From positions 33,271,626 to 33,335,625 of the forward strand of contig JAVMKO010000004.1 of NCBI GenBank assembly GCA_032164245.1: a DNA stretch of 64,000 nucleotides. The letters run 5' to 3'. Positions 1 to 14,100 of this stretch are shown here, in pieces. Made by a program: the position numbers and the translations under genes. Numbering within the stretch: position 1 is the stretch's first letter; the number at the start of each line of letters is the position of its first letter. The notes under the pieces are model-generated. The model ran no database searches, had not been told where the DNA came from, and saw nothing but the letters and a program-made list of their open reading frames with translations. Source of the DNA: Sternotherus odoratus (lineage: Eukaryota; Chordata; Testudines; Kinosternidae).

Positions 1-2768
1 CCCACAGAACCTTCCATAAGGCACTTAGGATCTTTAGGATCAACTCATATACCTGCAATGAACTTTTCTTATAAAGTTAACTAAAGGCTCTGTAGAAGGG
101 GCATTTCAAATGTACTATTTTTAAAAGGTGATTTTCAAATGCATTTTGTTGAACTGCAGCTCTGAAGTTCCCTGGGTTTAAGTACCTGATCTGAGAGCAG
201 CATAAAGCTGATAAGCGTTAAAAAAAAGAAGAAGAAGCCATCACCACACAATTCTGGTGGAACGGAGACAATTCTCCTGGGGAAAAGTGGTTAAGCAACA
301 GGGACATCTGGATCACATATGCAACACCCCCTACCAGATGATCAATAGGGCAGTCCAGAAAGGGAGTTGCAAGAACCCCTTTTAGGCAGAGATAATGTGG
401 GGTGATGACAGCTTTCAATAGCAAGTTGAGATGGGCAAAAGGTTAAAAGATAGAACAAAATTATAATCTGTGGCATATGCTCAGAATTTTATCTGTTCCT
501 GAGTGCCTCACTCTTTACACATTTACCTTATACTGCTACTGTTTCACAGATTCAACTCCCACTAAAGTAAATAGGAGTTTTGTGTTAATAAAAATATAGA
601 GCTTTAATTTGATTATTATTTTATATATGTACACAGAGAGAAAGAGGAAAAAAAACACAACAGTCACTAAGAAATGATTCATTGTCTATTGAAATCAATG
701 GCAAAGCTCCCATCGACTTTAACAAGGAATACTGGGAACAAAAACCACCACACACGTGAATTATCTTGTGAAGATTAAATAGTTAATATTGGTTTGTTTA
801 GCACTTTTTAACTTCCAAATACTTTACTACTTAGTTAATTATTTACACCTAAATGCAGTGTAAAAATGATATATTGACTCAGATGAGACAAAAATCTCAT
901 TGCAAATAAGGTGCAATTTCCATTTCCCCAAATTTTACAGTTATGGGGTCAGATTTTCAAATGTGCCTGTGTAGCTTAGGTCAATAAGGCGCTTTTGAAA
1001 TTGTTACCCCTGGTTACAAGGCCAAACTAGGTGATACCAAATGGGTCAGTATTCAAGCAGAGAGCTCGGCCAACCACTGCAGCTAACTGTTCTGTTTACA
1101 AACCTGACAATTAGGCTCAATGGATAAAACATACAATAAATAAAAAGGGTATTTTTACCCTTTCCCTTCCCAAATATTTTGCTTATTTGGTTTAACATCA
1201 ATCATTTAAATGTACTATTGGATGTTCAGGGCTTCAGAAGGGATAAACGAAAACATGTAGTAATAACTTAAAAATTTCTCTCATGTCGAAAGCCAAACTA
1301 TTTAACATTTTGAAAGATACAATACAGGTTTTCCAATATTTCTGGTTTCCAACTGGGACCAGAACCAGAAAAGCCAAAATTCTTGTGCAATTATATACCC
1401 TGAACTTAGCTGAATATGAGGGGTTGGGTTATATTCCTTCACTGTGGTGAGAGAAGAGATCTTGCATTGAGACATAATGATTCTATTACCTGCCAAAAAT
1501 GGGGGGGAAAAGGTCTTCAGCTGTGGTTCATTAAGAGGTGTTTCTTGGACTGGAAGTTTCTTGTTGAAAGGACCTATACTTCCTACATTCTAATCAGAAC
1601 TCTTACTGGACATGATCTGAACACAAGTGGCCAAGAATTTCTGTATTTTGTTTTTGCTTCTCTGATTATAAAAACAGAACCTTTGTGTGTGGATGTTCCC
1701 TAGCCAAGAGGCAACACTAGTATAGCCTCAGCTATAAGGGAGAACCATAACTGTCTGTTTCTGTGACTCAACTAAATGTGTTTTCTACCCTCAAGCAAAA
1801 TTAGATCTACCAAAAGAGAACTCCTGAAAAATTCTTTCCAAAAAAGAAAAGGAATCATGTTGTTTTAACCAGATCTTTTAGTATTTTTTCCTTTTTACAT
1901 GCTCAGACATCCCTTATTCCTGGGCATTAGAGCAACAATAGAGACAGTCTGTTCTTGGAGATTTCTAGTTTAATTTTGCAGAATGAAGAGGTTTGAGTAG
2001 TCTACATTGGATGCTTATCTGAAACTAACCAGGATAGACCATCAAAAGCTTCATCATATGGCAGGAGTTTTGCTTGTTTTAAAAGTCAAAATTACAATTC
2101 TGATTATAATTACAAATTATAATTCTGTTTGCAGAATTCTGATTGTAATTAAAATTCTGCAAAAGTCAATTTATTTTAATTGTTGCAATAAAGGAAGAAC
2201 AAAATTATGAATCAGACATAGAACACTATTAGTTTGATTATAAAACGAGTAATTTTAGCCATAACTCTACCAAACATTACTTAAAGCAATGAGAACAGTT
2301 CCAGTTTGATTCTTTTCACCTATCAGTGGAAAGGAATGATTTTACTTCCCCAAGAAAGGAGCATTAAAACCTATGACCTCAGTGAACCCAGTGCTGGTAA
2401 TCTTTTAAACTATCCACATTAATCAAACTATTAGGTGTGTGACTCATTTGATCTCAAGAAGTTTCTTGCATTCAAGAAAATTATTCCTTCTAAGAATATA
2501 TCTTTCTTATCCACTAATAGTAGACAACAAGAAGCTGACAGCTTCATGAGACTTTACAGGTATTTTTGAAGATATAACTCTTGCATGGAGATAAATAGAA
2601 TAATGATGTATAAGCTGAAAGGTTTAGGAATGCAGAGTCCATAGCTTTGGGTCTTACCCTTTTAAAAAAAACTAATAGATTAAAAAAAGATCATCTGCAG
2701 GTTATTGAACAGACAACCTATTTAAAGACATTTGGAAGCTATTAATGGACAAGATACTGATATGCAGA

Positions 2769-2847
2769 GCCAATTCTGCTCTTAATTGTGCAATATCTGT
2801 GCAATTCATATTAACAAGTTGCATAATATAACAGAGCAGAATTTGGC
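2769..2847. repeat. Fold-back (inverted-repeat) element remnant
   Basis: GCCAATTCTGCTCT at 2769-2782 faces AGAGCAGAATTTGGC at 2833-2847, an inverted pair with a one-base bulge around about 50 bases. It looks like an old MITE-like palindromic repeat of a type I recall as common in reptile genomes. No target duplication was found. Confidence 0.5.
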
Positions 2848-5800
2848 CCTCAATTTTTAAAAACCATTGGGTTCACATGAAGGTAAAAATATGTTCAAAT
2901 ACAATTTTCTAAAAGGATGAAAAGACCTTCAAAAGACTGCCAAAAATGTATTAATATGGAAAAGAAAACAGTCGGAAGAAAAACCTTGATATTTTGACAA
3001 TTAAGATGTAGAATCCAGGTTCTAGTTGATTTTGTCATTTTAATGCAATCTTAGTATTATCTGTCATTTATCTACTCAGAATGAGAGGTAAAAGGACAAC
3101 ATTATTTCATGAATTAAAAGCTACCTTATTGCACAGAGTGTGACGATATATAGGAAAGCTACACTATATGCTATGGATTAATTTAAAAGAATATAACATT
3201 AAATAAATAAATAAATACATTGCGACAACATTTATGGCTTGATCCAAAGTAACTGGGAGTGCTTCTACTGACGTAATTGAGCTTTTGCTCAGGCTTCCTG
3301 GCTAAAAGTGGGGGGAAACCAAGAAAGAATGTAGTCTATCCCTCTATGCTTAACTCATCATCACATGCATGAATATCTTCAAAAATCGATTATCCATCAC
3401 CTGCCCCCACGCCCTTTTTATTGGATTTGATAAAGAATGGAATGACTTTACACTCCGCATATCCTTGCTACTATGCACAAAGTTTATTTTTACAGCTACT
3501 TTTTTCATCACACACCAAAGTGGAATGGACAACAACTTAAATACGGTATCCTAAGAGTTTCTACTCTTTATTTAGATGGCATAATCAATCAGGAGACCAG
3601 CCACACAATTATTTTTTTAAAATATGAGTGTGTGATTTATTATCACATTTAAATAACTGTGTGTAAAGCTAGACCCAAGAAAGCACAAACAACAGCCGGT
3701 ATCTGTTAGCACTGGAAGTTGGTTGAAACTTTAGGCAAATAATTAACCTCCTAGCCCATAGCTTTAAAACCCCCAAAAGCAGCTCATAGAATTTCTTTCA
3801 CAATTTATGAACAATCAATGGAATTTATGTCACAGTCAGAAGATTATTTTGCTGAATTAACCCCGGCTCCCTCTGACCCTAAGAAGCCATAAACCAAGAG
3901 GATATAGCAGGGAGAGAATGTGCTATAGTGTTCCAGCTGACCTACAGAGTGCTGTCTCTGTCATTCCAGAGTTGGAAACCCAGATGATGAATTACAGAGC
4001 AATATGCCAGGCTCAGACCCAAACATCCACCCTCTCATACACATGCACACACAGACATCTTCACTCACCCCAAACAGCAGTTAGAGCTGAAAGGGCAAGT
4101 ACTGTTAGGCCTCATTTACAGAGTTCTATTCAGAGATAAAAGAGAATAGAAAATTACTTATTGAGGGAGCGTGCACACATCTGTGAGTAAGAACATTTGA
4201 GAACACGTGCCATGTATTAAATAACATTTAAGCCATTTACTTTAAAATTTTAGAGATGGGTTACTGTGTTTGTGAAGGATACTTTGTAAAGCAGGGTCTT
4301 TCGAACTGTGGCTCATGGTGAGATTGCAAATGGGGTTAAAAAGGGTCACAATAGGTCATATAAAATAAATTCAATATATCACATGGTAATACTGGATCCA
4401 TAACATAAGACTTGTAATAGTATGTCTCTTTCAGGCCAACATAGTGTTGTAACCGGAGCATCCCATGTAGGAGTTCAGTGTGGATTAGTGCAGGATGCTA
4501 GAGCCCCTACTAATAAAAGAAAATATGAGCCTGTGTGTGCCTGGATATACCTCAGACAAAAAAGGACAAGCCCCGCTGAACATATTTATATATAACATGA
4601 ATCACCAGTACACATGCTGAGAAAACATAACAACTAGGGTCACTGAATTCGGACACTAGCCACATTAGCTGTAATCACTAAGGCCTGCGGGCATTTCTGA
4701 GACATGCACAACTGTGATGTTCAGTCTTTGTCAAAACTCAGCCCTGGCTGGGTGACCCAGAAAGATGGAATTGTTTCATTTATAGCTCAGAACAAAATAA
4801 GATATGCAGAAATGTGATGACAAACACAGGAGGGTATAATTTTGCATTAATTTAATTCAAAACCACAGTGTTTAGTGGATGCCAACAGCATGAAGTCTTC
4901 AAAATTATTGCAACATTTAGAAATCATGGCTTCATGTTTAATACGCAGCCAAGCTCTCTTACTGCTCAGAAAATCTACTAAAAACCCGTATCAGGTCTTT
5001 CCCAAAGCAGTTAAAAGTAATGAACTTTATTATGAAAGAACATCAAAAGAATTCTTGACTTTTTGTATTGCTTTCTGATGCCAGGGATTCCCTTCACTGG
5101 CAACTCATATTTCCCTTTGCAGTGATATAGCCCCTGAGAAGATGAAGCACTACTTTGACCCTTTCAATTAACTGGAGAAGTACAGACTGTCCACAATTAA
5201 CAGCAATCTCCCTTTTTTGACAACTTCAATAATTCATCTTGGTGGCACACATGGTCTAACTTTGCTGACATCTTCGGTTACTAGGGAAAGCTGAACTCTT
5301 CTCTCAGTGCAAGATGGTGTAAAATCATTCACCAGTAAACTTGGCAATCAGTTTAATCGAGTACATAATGCTGAAGTTATTCCCTTTTATTTCAAACTTC
5401 ACTACAGCAACTGAAGAACTAATCAGGAACGAAAACGAACTCATAAAATCAGTGTCTGAAGAAACTTCATATCTAGCTGTCTATTTCTATAGATCTAGGA
5501 ATATATATCCGTTGGATCATAGAGAGGAAAGATCTGAATCACAAACACCATCTACAATATTAATGACTTGGTAACAATAAGTAGTCTATTGCAAGCAAAT
5601 AGACAGTTCTTAACTGTGACAAGGCACTGAAAGTGCTTTATCTTGTCACGTTCTGTGAAGGAGGAGTTTCCAGCTTTAGACACGAAAATCTTGAAAGTTC
5701 TCATCCCCTTTCTTTAATGGGGGCAATAATACTGAAGCATTTAATTATCTATTGATCGAAGAATGACTTAAGCCCACATATTTCTCCAATATCTTGTGGA

Positions 5801-6329
5801 GATCATAATCTTTCAGCCAGGCTCATCCATTACATTGAACTGAGAGTATGCTTTCCACTCTGGACGCCTTTATGATTCAAGTAAAGCCTTCTGAAATGTC
5901 ATACTTATGGTTTCTGGTACAGTTATGGCTCCAAATTGTTGCTTTATCATAATTCCCATTAGAGGTCTTGCAAGGAGGTCTCCAACATTTGAGAAATCCT
6001 GCTTGAAGGAGCCAAAGCATTAAGTGTCATGGATAATGCTGTACATTAAAACAGAATTTTCAGCCTGACAGCTATAAAATCCCCCCTGTTCAAAAATGAT
6101 CTATTGTCTGCTTCGAAAATAACTAATACCACTTTACATAGAGAAATGAAGCCTACCATCTGTAATTCATAGAAACAGGGAAGGTGTGGCATTCAAAAAC
6201 AAACAATAGTCTATAATAGAAATTAAAAAAGATTGTGAGGAGAGAAAACTAAAGCACTTCATCTAAAGATGGGGATGGAAAACACAGGTAATCTATGTTC
6301 CACAAAGATTAATTTTGTTACCAAGCAAG

Positions 6330-6743
6330 TGTGGCAGTGTGGGCCTGTGCCAGCCCTGCTGTTCCTTTAAGGGAAAAAAAACCTCTGGAAGCCTTCCCTG
6401 AGGGGGAAGGCTAATTACCCACCTGGATGTAGCCCTGAGCTGCAGAGGGCTTAATGGGTCGCACCTGGCAGCCTCCTCAGGGGGATAAAAGCCTGCCAGG
6501 GAGAAAGCCCAGGGTGGTGGTGGTGGTAGAGAGAGAGAAGGAGCTAGAGAGAGGTGCAGAGACAAAGAGCAAGGGAAGTAGAGCTGAGGCTAGGGGCCTG
6601 CAAGAGCCGACTGCTTCCTGAGGACTGTATAGAGCTGTATATTGGTGGTGGGGTTTGCACTGTATAAATAAAGGACACTGTTGGAAGCTGCAGAGGAGTC
6701 TCCTGCCTGTGTTCTAAAGTGGGCGAGAAGCGGATCTCCTACA
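6330..6743 (+). mobile_element. Solo LTR of an LTR retrotransposon or ERV, 414 bp
   Basis: The element starts TGTGGCAG and ends CTCCTACA, the TG...CA ends expected of an LTR, and is bordered by a perfect 4-bp duplication CAAG (6326-6329 and 6744-6747). Inside are a TATA-like gataaaa near 6484, a purine-rich stretch, and an AATAAA polyadenylation signal at 6667-6672 followed by a short tail, giving U3-R-U5 order on the plus strand. No internal coding region or second LTR is present, so it is a solo LTR left by recombination. A 4-bp duplication fits Ty3/gypsy-like or ERV integrases; the family is not identified. Confidence 0.75.
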
Positions 6744-8959
6744 CAAGTCAAATCACGATTTAGGCAGTCATGCAGGTGAAAAGATTTTACATTTAACAAG
6801 CTGGGAAGTGGGAATCCAGAATTTTTAATTAAGACCTGGAGTAATATACTGAAAGTTCCTGAACTCTGTGAGATTGTGGACAGTATTTTGGAAAAGCAGT
6901 AAACTACTCAATTCTCATGTCCAGTATTCAAAGATATAGCAAAACTAACAGGTGAAAGAGTTCCTTGTGGAATGACAATGTGAGGAAGAAAAAATATTGA
7001 TTAAAAAAAAAAAATCTTGAAGACAAAGTTGACATAGTTCAGAGAAAAGGACAGTCATATTCCTAAAAAGGACAATAGAGGTAATAATCAGCCAATGTTT
7101 GCCTAGGGAACATCTGGTGGAAGCAAACGAAAACAATTTTGTCCTTAAATAGAGTAAGTTGAAGAAAATCTGACACCATACTAGTACAGCAACAAATCCA
7201 GACATACAAAGCCACAAGCCCTACACAGGTTGCAAATAGATGTACAGAATGTTTTATAAGGGAGGATAGTTCTGCTATTAACTATATGCAAGTCCTACAG
7301 TGCTTTATAATGCTATTATGAAAAGAAATTAGGCATAAAACCAACATATATTATATCATGCTAATTTCCTTACTAGAGTTTATATTTAATTATCTGTATT
7401 CTGAAAGCACCCAAAGACCCCAGTTAGGCTGGGATTCCATTTTGCTAGAGGCTGTAGAGTATCCCCTCCCCAAATTCTTTCACATGTTCCCCAAAAGGCT
7501 GAGAAATGTAGTGCTTCCTGGAGAGGGCAGAGCCACCACACGCTCCTTTCAGCCACAGACCATTTGCTCCAAGTTGTTGAGGTTTTTTTGGTGGGGGTAA
7601 GGGGCCAAGGGGGTTGCTGCCCTTCACACCTCAGAGAGCACCTAAAGCTCCCACTGGTTGTAATGTTGTGGAAGAAACAGATAGGAAGGTCAGGCGAGAC
7701 AGATAAATTAGGGGACAGAAGGCAGAAGAGATATGGGTTTAAGCTTGTGGGTGAGTTTGAGAAGTTGGGTAGTCAGAGAAAGAACAAGCACAAAGAAAGA
7801 AGGGGAGGAGAGGTTGCACTGCAGTTCTTTATTATGCCTTCCCTGACCTTAATTTCCTTTTGTGTTTCCAGTTTGTTTTTTATTTTCTTTAGCTAAACTA
7901 TATACAACTATTTCAGCAGAAGTCGCTTTTTTTTTTTTACACCTGCTATGAGGGATGACTTTCACATTCATTAGAGAATAAGAGCTAAAAATATAAATTA
8001 ATTTCATCCTTTTAGCCAGTCCATAAAAGATTTTTGTCTGGCTATTTGATCAGATATGGGACCATTGAAATTACCAGTATCCTGCACTGGATGCATTTAG
8101 AAGTGTAAACTTATCACAAAACGAACAGCTTTTATCTTAACAGATAGCTATGTAGAGGGAAGTGATTAAGACTTTTACCAAACATAGTAAAAAGCCAGGT
8201 GATTAAACATACACATGCTGTCATCTTCCTGAAACACAAATTTGTTTATGCAAACATGAACAGACTGTCACAGGAAGCCTATTTGTTAACAGCAGCTTTG
8301 CATGTCAAACTCAAACCTACATCCTTTCATGTTGGAAGCAAAACATCACTAAAACTTTCAACTACATGCCAATTACTAGAATTAAATCTTTAGTGGGTGG
8401 TAACTGAAATCCTCCAATATGACTGATTTGTTTTTCAGCATGTTTGTATAAATTCTGTATACACTGAAAATAAATCTGATTTGGGTGCAGTTATGTACAC
8501 AAGATTATGTGACACACACACAAATGGGTATCAGGACATTATAATGAAAAACTTTGTGACAAAAACAACTTTGAGTAGAGTGGGCTTAGGAAGGGAATGT
8601 TTGGATCTGGATTAGATATAGGATAGGGTTAGAATCAGAGGCTGGATCAAGATTAGGGTCTGAATTTGGATTTTACACTGTTGCAATTTTGCAAGTTTCT
8701 TGGGCGATTTCAGCCATATCAAAACTGGAACTAGGAAACAGGCCCCTTGTCATTCTGGATTCAACCCAGAAACCAAAAGATAAGGGTGAAGTTCAGATCT
8801 AAGGATTCAAACCCATACTGCTTTATCTGAAACATGAAAGGGTTCAAATTCGAGACCCCCTGCTGTTGGCAACCTTTTCATTTTTGAAGATTTTAAAATG
8901 GTCACAAGAAGTTGGTATGTTTCCATTTTCTCCCAGAATCATTTGGGCCTGAGAGCAAG

Positions 8960-9560
8960 TACACACTTTAGACTCACTCTGTAGTCTGTAGATTAGAGCA
9001 TTCATATGGGAGGTGGGAGATCCAGGATCCAGTCCCTCTGCGCCAAAGACTATTTACTCAGATTCCAACAGCTTCACCAGGAGAGCTTGAGGGAGCTGCA
9101 TACCAGAATATCCCACAGTCCAATGATTCTAGCACTCACCTGAACAGATTCCAGTTCAAATCTCCTTTCCTCCTCAGGCCGAAAGGGGACTTCAGCTGGT
9201 GATCCCCTATATCCCAGCTGAGTACCGTACCACTGGGACCTTTCCCACCTGCCCCCCAACAGCTGTTTTGTGTGAACTCACCCAAGGGGCCTAATGCTTT
9301 GGTGCCCTCTGAGCATGCTTATTGGATTGAGCCCTGCACACAACATAGGGGGAGGAATGTTTATCTTCCTCATGTTTTTTAATTGCTCTAGAGCTTAGGC
9401 AGGAGATAGGGAGGCAGCATGCTCAGAGGCAGAAACAGACAGCTAGGGAACTTTTACTTTGAAAATTTAGGCATAAGTGAGTTTAGGCACCTACAAGGTT
9501 CAGTGGAAATTTGTGCATTGCAGCAGTTCCAAAACAGGGCCTTAGGTGCTTAGCTCCTTT
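8960..9560 (+). repeat. Dispersed repeat with tRNA-like promoter-box words
   Basis: At 8990-9045 the order 'gattagagcattcat ... gggagatccaggatccagtccc' resembles the A/B-box region of a tRNA-derived SINE, and a second such segment (ctagcactcacctg ... cagttcaaatctcc) follows at about 9125-9165. Further on, words of the 'ttaggcacctac' type appear. I recall composite repeats of this kind from turtle genomes but cannot set exact borders. Confidence 0.35.
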
Positions 9561-10079
9561 TGTAAATTCAGGGCAAAGAGTCTTAACAGGGCAAGAGTGA
9601 TCCACACCCACTCTCCTAATGTAACTGGTAAGACCCCAAAAAGATCCTTCCACTTGTCCCTAAAAGACAATCTTAGTAGATTCTAGAATTTGTCTGCAAC
9701 ACATGCCCCTCAATGCACACAACCTTCAAAAGATAAGCTGGGGAACTTAAAAGCAGAATATGCTGCTAAATACTAAAAACCAAGCACTGAACAGTCACTG
9801 GTTTTATGGTTCATGACAACAATCTGTAACACATCCTATTACCTGCTAACCCTTAACTGCCCACTTCATTTTAAGTGGTCTCCCACAGAATGTATGAACC
9901 CTTTATGCTCTGCACTCTGTCTCACTATTTAGTTCAGATACTCTGGTTACCTTCCCCAGACCTGAAGAGTTCTGTGTAAGCTTGAAAGCTTCTCTCGGAA
10001 ATGAGGATCCACTGCTGCACCTGCCCAGTCGTCAGGCAGCCAACAATTGCAGCTAGCCCATAGCAGAACCACCTGATTG

Positions 10080-10610
10080 GTTAAGAAAGTCAAGTGGCTT
10101 GCTCTTAAACCCAGCAACCGGGAGGATCAGTGGCTACATAACGCACACACCCACAGATTGTCTACCTCCCTGTGCTCACCTTACTCCAAGCTCTGCTCCT
10201 GCTTACTCCTACACTGCTTCAGCCTACACCCAGTCATGTACCCACTCTTGTTCCAGTCTTGCTCCTGCTTTGGAACCAGCCCTCCTCCTGCCTCCCTTGA
10301 CATGAGGTAATCTAGTTCTGACTCATGGTCCTGGTTGTGTCTCAATCCCTGGCATTGGATTTTGACCTTTGGTGCCAGTTGCCATCCCTGACTCTATTTT
10401 GGTCTTGTGATCAAACATTTGGACTCCAAGCCCTAGATCTTATTCCTGCTCCACCCACTAGACTGCCTATGAGCCAGTCTCTTGCCACCTTGTCCCTTCC
10501 ACCAGCAGAAGCTGATCCAATAAATATATTCCCTCATGCTAACGTTCTGGCATGTGTCTCTCTACCGCCACCTCATCTTGTACTGCCCACAAGAACCAGA
10601 AATCACTAAC
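10080..10610 (+). repeat. Possible LTR fragment, pyrimidine-rich
   Basis: The stretch is much richer in C and T than its surroundings, with repeated 'cctgctc' and 'tccagtcttgctcctgc' words, a short tataaat-like AATAAATATA near 10520 and several open frames that are only a consequence of low stop density. This composition is like LTRs of some reptile gypsy elements. No TG...CA ends or target duplication could be fixed. Confidence 0.3.
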
Positions 10611-11087
10611 GGTGATACATTTATATAGTCGAACTATGGTGATGTCTCAAAACACTAAGGGCCATATCCTGCTTGCCTTTCTTATAGGAGTGGTTTCATT
10701 TAAGTCACTGGGGAAGATCCTTAACTAATACAAACTGTCATAGCTCCACTGAAGTTATGTGGCACTACACAAACAAGGGGAGAAGGATTTGGCTCTAAAT
10801 GAATCAGGCCAGAACAGCAGGCTGATTGGTTAAAAAAAAAAAAAAAAAGTTATTTCATGGACAAACAGATGGGTAATCAGAAATTCGAATGGCATTTTTG
10901 TAATTGTTATGTTTGAAGCATGGTAGGTATGGATCTTCAAGTTAATCAGGCAAAAGAGCACTACAAATCTCAAAATGCTGTTTTAAATCCCTGTGTGTAA
11001 AACGGAAGTTAGATTGCTAGAAATATTTTTGTAATATAGGTATAGGTCTAAAGAAATAAGTTCTCTTTATCACATAAGCTACTGTAC

Positions 11088-11181
11088 CTGTATGACTCCG
11101 AATATGAACTCTTAATGTTCCATTGCTTGCAAACTTCTGTCCACAGTATGGGCAAATTTTCTCCTTTTCCCCTGTATGTGT
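11088..11181 (-). CDS. PRDM5: PRDM5 exon K: end of finger 11 and finger 12
   Basis: This 94-bp exon encodes w427-w457 plus one base (phase 0 in, phase 1 out). It reads [20 protein letters not shown], then [11 protein letters not shown] and the G of the next linker. H428 completes finger 11. THTGEKEK is a near-classical linker, and finger 12 has C436, C439, H452 and H456. The acceptor is ctccatctag and the donor GTACAGTA. It is the last PRDM5 exon in the window. The following exon should begin phase 1 with ERPY-type linker sequence, and nothing like it appears in 1-11087, so this intron is longer than 11 kb. Confidence 0.95.
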
Positions 11182-14100
11182 CTAGATGGAGAAGAAGAAA
11201 AAAAAAGTTAAGAAGAAAAGAAGATTTTTGCATAGCTTTAAAGAACTAGGATACATAGAAGATTCAATATACTTGACTTTGACCATTTTTCTTTAGTTTT
11301 TTCTCAGTTGTATTTTATTTTTTCTTCCAAGCTTGTATTCCCTTCTACATTCATTACATATTTGATTCTAAACCTTCAGGCAGAGATTCTAAAGAATTAA
11401 GCATGGATGTCATTTTAGTCCACAAAATAGCTAAAGTTTCTAAACTAATCTCATTACTGATTGTAAACCAAAACGGTTTACCAAATCTAACTACAGTTTC
11501 ACTGAGTTTATAATTCCTTAAATAGTTTGGTTTATAAACATGTGATTAATTTTTATGTTCTTTTGCAAATATCCAATTGGGGGAACAGGATATTTTCAAT
11601 GCCAAATATTATTTCCAGTACAAAACAGGAAAGAGTGTCTTGATTTCAATAAAATGAGCCCACTGCTTAAAACACTGCTGGTGTTTTTGTCTAGTCTTAT
11701 TTTATTACACAATAGAATAGAGTTTGATTTGTCCTACAGATAATTTTTTCTCTAGGAAAAAGAACTGGAATTGGTGTGTGAGGAAACATTCTCCACAACT
11801 TCTGGTTCTAACTGGCTTATAATAATGAGATCTAATTGTACCATACTTTGGAGTAGAGTTATATTTAAACTCAACTAACACAGACAGTGCTTTAATATAT
11901 AAAACTAATTCACTTCAATGCATATGAGTTGCAAGACTGGACCCTATTATTTAATGCATAATATTAGATTAGTCCATTTATGGAAATTTCTGTAAATATT
12001 TTTGTGCCTATCGTACTTGGATAAGGAATCTACTCAAGTGTATATTTCATGGTATTCTTGCGTTAACTTGCAGCTTTGGAAGAAAAAAATCTGTTGCAAG
12101 GCAAGAATTGCTATAAACCAGTTATGAACATCTGTAGGCACAATTTCAAATTCTATACAATTATTTTCATGTGTATCTCCATTTGCAAGACAAACCATGA
12201 TGTCAAAGACTGTGTTCTTGTGGTATTTCCAGGTTGAACCAAATGATACATTGCTGGATATCTTATAAAAATCAGACTTTCTTGCGAGATTTTCATGAAT
12301 CCTAAAAAGCTGATGTAATCACTCAGACTGTTGCATACTTAGCATCTTTTGAGGTTAGACCATAGTTGGCTATTTTTTGTTGAGAACACCTTTCATACAA
12401 AAACTGTAGTCTACATTTTGAATACTCAAAATTATTTGGACCACTATCAGCTGGCTTAAAAACAGCAAGAAAAACACCTTAATTTTGTGTAAAAAAATAA
12501 TAATAATTAAAAAGACCATCAGCTCTCTCTCTTATGTACGTCCCTTAAAATTTGCTTGAGTGACAGATAAATTAAGAAATCAGAGCTGAAAAATACAGAT
12601 TGCCATATTTAGGCAATACTGTAGAGAATAATTTATAGTTATTTGGAGTTAATTTTGTATGCTGTTATATTTTCAGACTGAGCTTCCTACTCCTAACAGC
12701 TATATTCCAGGTTTACTGAGATAAGAGTTAATATTTTTATTTTATAAATAAGAAATATATTAGTTATGGTAAGTCAAAAGGATGTGTGTGTCTGTGTGCA
12801 CACACATAGAGTAAATTCCCTGTAGATAATAGAAAACCACTTTCTCTCCCTCTCCCCCACCCCCAAGAAAGCTGCTTTCATCATTATCTGAAAGAGCAGC
12901 ATATTTCTTTAACTTTTCTTTATCTTATTATCAGATATATTTTACCATGAAAATACTAACTTGTCTTCTTAGACTTAATGTAACTGATAATCTAATTAAG
13001 ACTATAAAATTCACTATAGAACACATGACTTTCTTGAGGTCTCTTTGCCCCTTCCCATAATTTTATTCCTACAATTAAAGATTCAATTTCCATGTTTACT
13101 TTCCTTATTAAAAGCCTTATATATAATATTTACATAGCTCAGCTTATCAAATGCATCATCTTAGAAACACAATAGGATCAAAAAGTTAAGACTGTACTTA
13201 CAGGCCAAACCTTTACCCTTCAACTATAAAAAAACAAATCTTGAGTGATGTGCTGAGCGTTTGCAACTTTCACGGACTTCAATGGGACTAAAGCCATTCA
13301 GAATTTTAAAGGTGGTGTTCCGTTCCTTTGCATAATTGGCCCTTTTATGGCTAGAATGTCATACTGGTATATTGCACAACTATTTTGAAGGAACAAAACT
13401 GAATATAAAGGTAACAAAGGACCACTTTGCAGTGAAAGCTGTGGGCATGGATTCTTGCAGATTTTCACATATTGCTTTGAGGCCCCAATTCAGGAAAGCA
13501 TTTTAAGCATCTGCTTAAGTATGTGCCTAATGTTAATATGGATGATTTCCTTAACTGGGGTCTAACAATATAGCTCAGACTAACCTGGAGAAGATGCTCT
13601 CCTGTTTGGTTCTAAGCATTCTATGTTGCTGAAACTAACAGCACAGATTGATTTACACTGCACAGCAATTTATTCCACATGTAAGCACATTTATTGAATG
13701 TGACTACTCATGATGGAAGGTATTATCCAAAGACAGTAGGGATGTCAAAATCTGGCTCTTAATTTTTTTACTTTATCAATTATTGACAGTAACAATTACA
13801 GTAATTTGAAATTATTTGACTGTACTTGTGTCTAAACTGTGTGTTTACTGCTCAAGATATCAGGATTATCTAGGACAAAAATGTTTCCAATACAAAAATA
13901 AAAGTTATCAAAATACAGATTGTGAAAAAGCAGAAAACATTCAATAAGCTCAAACTAATTCTCTTCCCACAATGAAAGGCCGAAACATTTGAACTTATGT
14001 TGTGAAACATGTTGGAATCAAAAGGGATTCTACCTAACAGTTACAATGTGAACCCCTCCATGTTCTCTCACAAATAACCTCAACACTGGGAAACAGCAAC

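Larger units (their letters stand above)
1..11087 (-). other. PRDM5: PRDM5 intron after exon K (partial)
   Basis: No exon was found here. Besides the repeats listed separately, a fold-back remnant of the AGATTTTCAAA type lies near 950-1010 and a possible eroded hAT-like sequence near 4290-4480 (ctttcgaactgtggctca). A second possible fold-back, with the incompletely-inverted words ccatatcctgc and aggatttggct, is at about 10660-10800. The remaining sequence is AT-rich with nothing I can name. Confidence 0.7.

Noticed and set aside
8990..9165. tRNA genes
   Set aside because: Only promoter-box-like words are present; no cloverleaf or anticodon arm could be drawn, so they are at most SINE remnants.
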